Below, piece after piece: positions 57,401 through 64,000 of a stretch of 64,000 nucleotides of DNA. The stretch spans positions 40,810,333 to 40,874,332 of the forward strand of contig OX419756.1 in NCBI GenBank assembly GCA_948567375.1. Direction: 5' to 3'. Positions within the stretch are counted from its first letter, which is position 1. Each line of letters opens with the position of its first letter. Made by a program: the position numbers and the translations under genes. The stretch is from Lunularia cruciata. Taxonomy: Eukaryota; Streptophyta; Marchantiopsida; Lunulariales; Lunulariaceae. The notes beneath the pieces are model-generated. The model saw only the letters and a list, made by a program, of their open reading frames with translations. It made no database searches and was not told where the DNA came from.

Positions 57401-59305
57401 GTTGGGTACTATAGGAGGTTCATCTTCTCATTTTCCAACAAGGCTTATGCATTGACCATCTACATGAAGAAGGGTGTAGATTACATGGTGATTTTGGAAG
57501 ACAAGGAGGCTCTCAAAGCTTTTGAGGAGCTCAAGCAATCCCTTGTTGTAGCTCCAATTCTTGCTAAACCTGATTGGAGTAAACCTTTCATCCTCTACAC
57601 TGATGCTTCTTATGTAGCTATAGGATGCACTCTTAGTCAATTAGACCAAGATGGGCATGATCATCCAATAGCTTATGCTAGTAGGCAGATGGTTTCAGCA
57701 GAGAAGAACTACTCTGTCATGGAGAGAGAAGGGTTGGCAGTGATCTTTGGTCTCAAGAAGTTTAGACACTACTTGATTGGAGGGAAAGCCACCATTGTCA
57801 CGGATCACAAGGCTTTGAAGTACATCTTCAACAAGCCTAATGTTGAAGGGAGACTAGCAAGGTGGATGATACTCTTGTCTGAGTATGACTACACCATTGA
57901 AGATAGGCCAGGAAAGAAACATGCAAATGCTGATTTATTATCTAGAGCCTATGATCATGATGGAGATGAGCCAGTGGATGATTCCTTCCCGGATGAGGAG
58001 CTCATGACAATCTCAGTCACTCAAGAGGTTCCAATGGAGTACAAGGAGATTGTGGATTTTGTGACAAAAGGTAACTATCCAGAAGGGATGCATGCTAGGG
58101 AGAGGAAGGCCCTTGCAGCAAGATCTAGACCTTACACAATGGTGGAGGATATTCTTTTTCACCAAGGAGCAGATGGTCTACTTCGAAGAGCAGTGGGTAA
58201 GGAAGAGTCTATCCTACTCATAAAGGAGTTTCATGAAGGTTTAGTATGTGGAGGACACTTTGCAGGAAAGGTGACTGCTTTCAAGATTCTAGATGCAGGT
58301 TACCATTGGAGAGGGATTTTCAAGGATTGTCTTGATTATTGCAAAACTTGTCATATTTGTCAAGCTTTTGCTAGAAAGTCTACATCCACTCCACCACTTA
58401 GATCAATTCCATTGCTAGGACCTTTTGAGAAGTGGGGAATTGATTTTGTAGGTCCTCTCAATAGAACCCCAAGGAACAATCGGTACATTGTGGTAGTTAC
58501 TGATTACCTTACCAAGTGGGTTGAGGCTAGACCATTGAGGGACAAGAATGAAGATGAAGTGGGTAGATTTCTTTATGAACGCATTATCACTAGGTTTGGA
58601 TGCCCTTTGGAGTTAGTTTCTGATAGAGGAGGAGAGTTTACAGGAAGCATTACTACAGCCATGCTAGGACATTTCTCTATCACACATAGAGTAACTACAT
58701 CCTATAAGCCAAATTCCAATGGCTTGGCAGAGAGAACCAATCAGACCTTGTGCATGATGTTGGCCAAAGATGCAGAAATGGAGGGGGCTAAACATCATTG
58801 GGACAAGAGGATTCATGCAATTTTGTGGGAGTATAGGACAACCATGAAAACTTCCACTGGATATTCTCCATTTCAATTGGTGTATGGTATTGAGTCTACC
58901 TTACCTATTCACTTTGATCTTCCTACCTTCCAAAGCATTCATAGGAGATTGAAGAAAGCACAAGGAGGTGATGCAGAGAAGTCAAGGAAGGATCAACTCA
59001 TGGAGTTGGAAGAGGCAAGAGCAGTTGCTATGGTTCAAGTGGAGCAAGCCCAAAGGAAACAAAAGGAGAGCTAAGATAAGAGGCAAGACAAGAAGAAGGT
59101 GGAGCCTTTCAAAGAAGGTGATTGGATAATGTTTTTTGATTCCATTCGATTCAAGAGAGTGCAAAAGAAGTTTTTGCCTAAGTACTTTGGACCTTTCATA
59201 GTGGAGAAGGTGTGGGGCAATTACACCCATGATCTCAAGGAGTTGGGAGGAAGATACTTTGATAGAATTAACCATGATAAGTTGAAGATGTACCATAGAA
59301 GGTAG
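54479..59305 (+). pseudogene. Element A copy 3 gag-pol polyprotein with five in-frame stops
   Basis: A single frame of 1608 codons from ATG 54479 (MGKLPVFFGKDG) to TAG 59303. Gag core residues ~1-200; CCHC knuckle CFGCGGRGHIQRNC near 281; protease D-G-G at 502 (LVDGGSAVNAM) and LLLGRPWL; RT with FIDD near 890; RNase H (YTDASYVAIG) near 1040; integrase HHCC near 1251-1300 and D, D, E near 1320, 1380 and 1416 (GIDFVGP, SDRGGEF, NGLAERT). Stops: TAA 55178 (copy 1 has CAA), TGA 56231 (shared with copy 1), TAG 56474 and TAG 56840 (AAG in copy 1), TAA 59072 (TAT in copy 2). No frameshift. The catalytic residues are intact, so loss of function comes from the stops alone. Confidence 0.92.
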
Positions 59306-59339
59306 AGAGACCTTCACTTTGAGGACAAAGTGAAAACTT

Positions 59340-59353
59340 AGTCCGGGGGTAAA
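59340..59353 (+). other. Element A polypurine tract
   Basis: AGTCCGGGGGTAAA directly before the 3' LTR. The same sequence adjoins the LTR of copy 2 (44403-44416, minus strand). This would prime plus-strand DNA synthesis. It is shorter and less purine-pure than usual. Confidence 0.7.
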
Positions 59354-60032
59354 TGTAACACCCATTTGTGCATGTGTGTGGTATTGTGATATTTAGCTTG
59401 GTATTACAAGTACTTAAGAGATATTATTTATATAGAGATAAAGGATGGTTCTATATTAGTCATGGTTAGCTAAAGTTAGTCATAGCTAAGATAGATGGGA
59501 CCTTACTTTAGAGGAAGTAGAAAAGATGAGCACCACTATTTTGGATTTTAGTGTGTTGACTTGGTATTATTCCTAGGTGTTTGGCTTTGGGGAAAGAGTT
59601 GAGAACTCTTGGGCCCGCAAGCCTTTTTGTTTTGGATTCTTCTTTAGTCCAAGGATAGCCCATGTGAAGGAATCCTTGCTTTAGTGGTTGGGTCAAGAGA
59701 AGGGGAATATGCCCATGTGAATGGATATTCCTTTCTACTTTTTGACTTTACTTGACTTTTAGTCTAGTAACTTGAGTTACTACGGTAATTAGTAACTTTG
59801 GTACGTAACTATTTCACAAGTATATAAACAAGGGGTGAGGAGGTACTCATCATCCTTTCATTTGCAACTATCTCTCTCTCATTGAGTTCTCTAGTGAGCA
59901 ATGTCTTGAGCCTTGGAGTGTTAGCCTTGGAGGAGTATGATGGAGTTGGGGTTCCTTGCCTTCTTAGTCCATGGTGCGCTACCATAATAGCCATTAGAGG
60001 TTCATCCTGAGTGAGAGACAGGCCGGCTCACA
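59354..60032 (+). repeat. Element A copy 3 3' LTR
   Basis: 679 bp, TGTAACACCC...CCGGCTCACA, followed by GATC. Near-identical to 52227-52905. Confidence 0.95.
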
Positions 60033-62519
60033 GATCCGAGTGTGCCAAGACTTCCAAAAATTGAACGCAGTCACAAGGAAAGATCATCATTCCTTGCCTT
60101 TTACCAATACAATCTTAGACCAGGTGGCTGTGCATCCTTGTTATAGTTTTCTCGATGGATTTTCAGGGTACAATCAAGTATCCATTCGAGAAGAAGACAA
60201 GGATAAAACTACATTCACGACCAATTGGGGCACTTTTGCTTACAATCAAATGCCCTTTGGGTTGTGTAATGCTCCCGCTACTTTCCAGCGGATGATGAAT
60301 TTGATCTTTAAAGATTTCCTGCGCAAATTTGTTGAAGTTTTTATTGATGACTTTTGTGTGTTTGGACGACGGGATGTACATAGAGATTACCTTTGCCAAA
60401 CGTTTGAAAGGTGTCGTTTTGCCAGCTTGTCATTGCACCCAAAGAAATGCTTCTTCGCAATGAAGGAGGGAATTCTTCTGGGGCATCGGGTGTCAAGCCG
60501 AGGTATTGAAGTCGATGTTGAGAAGGTTAAAATAATCGCAGCTTTGGAATCCCTGAAGAACATCCGGGAGCTGAGAGCCTTCTTGGGACATGTCGGATAT
60601 TACAGACGCTTCGTGCCAAACTATGCAGTGCTTGCTGCACCACTTACAAAGCTTCTGAAGAAATCCGAAGACTATCTGTGGGAAGCACATCAAGAAGAAG
60701 CCTTCCAGGTGTTGAAGAAGAAACTGGTTGAAGCACCAGTCATGAGGGCCCCAAATTGGGACGTCCCTTTTCATGTGTATGTGGACACTTCGTCCATGGC
60801 CATCGGGGTTGTCTTAAGTCAAAAGGACGAGAAGAAGAAAGACTACCCGGTGTATTACGCCAGCCGACAACTTTCAGTTTCTGAAAAGAATTATTCGACG
60901 ACGGAAAGAGAAGCACTCAGAATGGTGTATGCCTGCAAGAAATTTTGGCATTATTTGTTGGGGTATGAGTTTGTCTTCTATGTTGACCATTATGCATTGC
61001 AACATCTGGTCAAGAAGGCAGATTTATCGGGACGAATTGCAAGATGGATCTTGTTATTACAAGAGTTCACGTATACTGTACAAGTGAGGAAGGGAGCTTC
61101 GCATTCAAATGCGGACTTCCTGTCCAGGTTAGACACTCAAGACCAGGAGTGAGAAATTGACGATCGGTTCCCTGACGAAGAGTTGTATCACTTATCAGCA
61201 ATGAGAAGTACAAGGTATGAAGATGAATATAATTATCTGAATACTCTCCATTGTCCTGAGGGGATGGATCGGAACAGCGGGCAGTCTTTCTCCGGAAAAT
61301 GGGGCCGTACCAGCTTAAACACAACATTTTATTTAAGATGGGCGAAGATGAAGTACTTCGGCGATGCTTGGAGTCATACGAAGTAGGAGGAGTAATTGAA
61401 TCTTTACACTCCGAGGCATCGGGAGGACACTATGCTCTAAAGAATACTGTAAAGAAAATTCTTTCGGCAGGGTATTGGTGGCCTACAATGTACAAAGATG
61501 TACATGCTCATATTCGAAGCTGTGATGCGTGTCAGAGAACGGGGAAGCCGACGGCCACTTCTCAATGGCCTTTGAAACCAATTTTGCCTTTGGCCCCCTT
61601 TGAGAAATGGGGTATTGATTTTGTGGGTCCCATTCAACCAGTAACCCGAGTCACAAGAAAGCAATATATTTTGGTTTGCACTGATTACGCTACCAAGATG
61701 GTTGAAGCGGAAGCAACTCGCAGAGATGATGCTGAAACTGTGGCGGAATTTTTCTTTCGAAACATCATCTCCCGATATGGGTGTCCTCTGGAATTGGTCA
61801 GTGACCGAGGAACACATTTTTTGAACTCTGTAATGGAGGAGTTAACCAAGTATTTTCAGATTAAACATCGGAAGACGACTCCTTATAACCCAAAAGCGAA
61901 TGGTTTAACAGAAAAAGCGAATGGGTTACTTTGTAAAATTTTGAATAAGATGACTGTCAATTATGCCTATGACTGGGATACAAAATAACCAGCCGTGTTA
62001 TGGGCCTATCGGACAACAGAGAAGATTACAACCAAACAAACCCCATACTTCTTGACATATGGCTTGCACCCCATACTGCCAGTTGAATTTGAAGTTCCGA
62101 CTTATCGAGTCCTGTGCAAAGAACGAATGTCGGAAGAGGAAAGTCAGGATCTTTGGATTCAAGAACTGATGTGGTTACAAGAGAAAAGAGACGATGCAAT
62201 GCAAACCACGAAAGAAGTACAAGCACAGTGGAAAGTCAGGCACGATCAGAGAATCAAGCCTGTGACTGTACGAGAAGGGGATTTGGTTTTGTTATATGAT
62301 AATCGCCAAATATTTTTTCCAGGCAAGTTGCATTTGCGATGGATGGGTCCCTATTGAGTTAGTCATCTTTATGAAAATGGATCCATGCAACTCGTCGATT
62401 TGGAAGGTAATCCTTTTGCCACTCGAGTAAACGGGTGGAGAGTTCGGAGATATTGGACCATAGACTCGGAAGTTTCTAAGACACCCGAGGTCTATGTTCA
62501 CGGGGACGCTCACATTTGA
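60033..62519 (+). pseudogene. Element B RT-RNase H-integrase (second part of polyprotein)
   Basis: Continues the frame of 48639-52226 after the insert. RT with FIDD near 60340 (VEVFIDDFCVFG); RNase H (YVDTSSMAIGVVLSQ, TEREALRMVYACKKFW, ASHSNADFLSRL) to a TGA at 61150. A frame change falls between about 61183 and 61299. The integrase then follows: the HHCC zinc domain (HSEASGGHYALK ... CDACQ), D, D and E motifs (GIDFVGP, SDRGTHF, NGLTEKA), a TAA at 61986 and a TGA at 62355, then the C-terminus ending ...YVHGDAHI at a TGA (62517). No chromodomain. Non-functional in this copy. Confidence 0.88.
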
Positions 62520-62530
62520 GGGAGGGGGTA
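62515..62530 (+). other. Element B polypurine tract
   Basis: TTTGAGGGAGGGGGTA directly before the 3' LTR. It overlaps the end of the integrase frame. Confidence 0.8.
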
Positions 62531-64000
62531 TGTGGTGCCCACATTTTTTGTTTCTTTTCAAAATAAAGCAGAAGAAGTGTATAGAGAAGTCGGATTGCGC
62601 CTGTTTGGCCGAAGAAGATGAAGAAAACTGTCTTCGAGGTGAAACCCGAAGTAAAGTGACCTCGGGTCATAAGGCGAAGTACTCTGAAATGCCGTGTCAG
62701 CATACGATACGAAGTAAATTGTCTTCGGATTGGGGGGGAGCTCAACCCGAGGCAAAGACAGTCTAACAACCTTTCGTCGGGGCGAGAAATTCAAGAAGGG
62801 GCGGTTTCAAAATTGGCAGCTCATACGCGTGAAGGTGGGGCGACAGTGACCGGTGCATGCAGGAGGTATGATTTCTCGATAGAAACTCGAAGTGACGGAA
62901 GACGAAGAAGTGCAACTCTATAAAAATCAAAACTGCAACGACGAAATGTCGAGCAATTCTCCTTTGCCGTTGAGGAGTCGTCTTGTAGGTGATCGGGGAA
63001 AGGGACATAGCGTTGGCCTCGGGTTAGTGCGTAAGGGAGAAGTCAAGAGAGAGAAATCGAGAGACCGAAAGAAAGCAGAAGAGATGGGAAGAGGGAAGAA
63101 GAACTCCGAATTTGCAGTGAGAAATCATGCAATTCGGAGATTAGATGTAGTAGCGAGGATCGAAGTCTTGAGCCGACTTCGGATCACCTTTCTGGCATGG
63201 AATTGGAACATAAGTTTTCCAGGATTCATGACAGAAATCATCGAGAGTAAATGTCTCGATGGTCCCGAGGAAGAAGGGAAGAGAGGAAATCCGGCTCGCT
63301 GGACAGAGTCGGATTGGAGACTCGTACTCAAGAAGGAGGCAGGCTCGGAGCAGGGGGCCACGTTCTTGGGGAAAGGAGAGATAGCTCAAGAAACACAGGA
63401 GGTGAGAGAAGCCTTCTCGTCAAAGAGGACGAAGAATGGGTATAAAGTTGAGAGTTATAAGGACCCAGTGAGGAGGGGAATTGTGAGTGCACTAATGGCC
63501 CTCCTGAAGCCGGAGAGAACTACCTATGTGATGAAACACCAAGCGGTGTTCTTTCACAAGTTATTTGCAGGAGAACCGATAAATTGGGCAAGGTGCTTTC
63601 ATGGAAGAACGAGGCAGATGGTGTGGAATCTGCGAGATAAGTCGTCTCCACACTACATCGTACCATTTGCAGCCCACTTTTACCTCGGGTTAAATCTGCT
63701 CAATGTGGCTGAGCGTAATCGAATGGTGTCTCATTTCCATCCTGATTTGAGAAGAGAAGTCGACGCGGAGGAGCAGCAATACATCCTCCAAATCTAGAGC
63801 GCAGACGATTACTACGCAAAGACAGGGAAGAACGTGGAGGTCGTTGAAAGTACCCCGACGAAGAAGAGAACTCGGCAAGCAGACGCCAAAGAAAACAAGA
63901 AACCTCAGAAGATGCAGAAAAATAACCCGAGGTGAGGAATGGTGGTGATTGAGTCGGAAGATGAAGACTCAGAAGGCGAAGCCGAGCTCAAGACGGAGGA
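62531..64000 (+). repeat. Element B 3' LTR, first 1470 bp (cut by window end)
   Basis: Colinear with 44768-46238, with scattered substitutions and about one single-base length difference. The LTR should continue roughly 2.3 kb past the window. Confidence 0.88.
62946..63797 (+). pseudogene. LTR-encoded ORF in the element B 3' LTR, interrupted
   Basis: Same ORF as 45183-46172, starting at ATG 62946. It is open for 283 codons, then broken by TAG 63795 where the 5' LTR has CGG; the change CCGG to CTAG is two transitions at one CpG. Beyond it the frame stays open to the shared TGA near 63933. Apart from that site the protein sequence is nearly the same as in the 5' copy. Confidence 0.75.

Larger units (their letters stand above)
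52227..60032 (+). mobile_element. Element A copy 3: complete, recent insertion in element B
   Basis: 7806 bp with two 679-bp LTRs that differ at about five positions, a GATC duplication, PBS, upstream ORF remnant, single-frame gag-pol and polypurine tract. It sits in the RT domain of element B, same orientation. Domain order PR, RT, RNase H, integrase with no chromodomain, and a tRNA-Asp-like PBS, place it with Athila/Tat-type gypsy elements. It is the youngest and most complete element in the window but has five in-frame stops in pol. Confidence 0.95.
44768..64000 (+). mobile_element. Element B: Ty3/gypsy retrotransposon with ~3.8-kb ORF-bearing LTRs (continues past window)
   Basis: 5' LTR 44768-48550 (TGTGGTGCCC...GTTGTCACA), a tRNA-Asp-like PBS at 48558, gag-pol 48639-62519 interrupted by A copy 3 (52227-60032), polypurine tract 62515-62530, and the first 1470 bp of the 3' LTR from 62531. 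The 3' LTR aligns colinearly with the 5' LTR, offset about 17,762 bases, with scattered substitutions of a few percent by eye. Without the A insert the internal part is about 6.2 kb. Domain order PR, RT, RNase H, integrase without a chromodomain, plus a tRNA-Asp-type PBS, fits the Athila/Tat side of plant gypsy. Stops and a frameshift make this copy defective. Confidence 0.88.

Noticed and set aside
54479-59305. RNA editing as a rescue for the in-frame stops of element A
   Set aside because: U-to-C editing in non-seed plants is an organelle process and could only repair TAA/TAG/TGA to Gln/Arg codons. Two stops replace Lys and one replaces Tyr, which such editing cannot restore.

Overview
The window looks like nuclear DNA of a land plant. 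The evidence is a spliced RING-H2 ubiquitin-ligase gene with a GT-AG intron, followed by nested Ty3/gypsy LTR retrotransposons of plant type (tRNA-Asp-like and tRNA-iMet-like primer binding sites, a chromodomain lineage and a PHD-finger lineage). A non-seed plant (fern, lycophyte or bryophyte) seems plausible from the PHD-bearing element, but I cannot fix the lineage. There is no sign of bacterial, organellar or free viral DNA.

Layout. 1-15.8 kb is gene-bearing, moderate-GC DNA. It holds the 3' end of an Arg/Ser-rich protein gene (2-418), one complete two-exon RING-H2 gene (7207-9742), and long non-coding stretches with a miRNA-like or MITE-like foldback (5113-5254), a short dispersed repeat with two hairpins (five copies), and small tandem or direct repeats. 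A (TA)n tract at 15839-15905 marks an abrupt change to AT-rich, CpG-poor, gene-free DNA (15.9-22.7 kb). From 22.7 kb to the window end almost everything is LTR retrotransposon.

I use five family labels. A has 679-bp LTRs, a tRNA-Asp-like PBS, no chromodomain and an extra ORF before gag. B has very long (~3.8 kb) LTRs that carry their own ORFs. C has a PHD finger at the end of pol. D is a chromovirus with an iMet PBS. E is seen only as one LTR with heat-shock-element-like motifs. Order: E 3' LTR (-) 22689-23099; D (-) 23305-30546, with an A solo LTR at 27715-28396; C (-) 30547-35039; A copy 1 (+) ~35040-39729; C (+) 39730-43709; A copy 2 (-) from 43710; B (+) 44768 to beyond 64000; A copy 3 (+) 52227-60032 inside B. 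The right half reads as a five-level nest: A1 holds C+, which holds A2, which holds B, which holds A3.

The youngest insertion is A3. Its LTRs differ at about five of 679 positions, yet its single-frame gag-pol has five in-frame stops, so it was probably moved by another copy's proteins. The most unusual system is element B. Its LTR contains open frames for a conserved-looking protein (a globular domain, then an acidic region, then a long coiled coil), placed upstream of the likely LTR promoter and so inside U3. The only gene that looks intact and functional in the cell is the RING-H2 E3 ligase.
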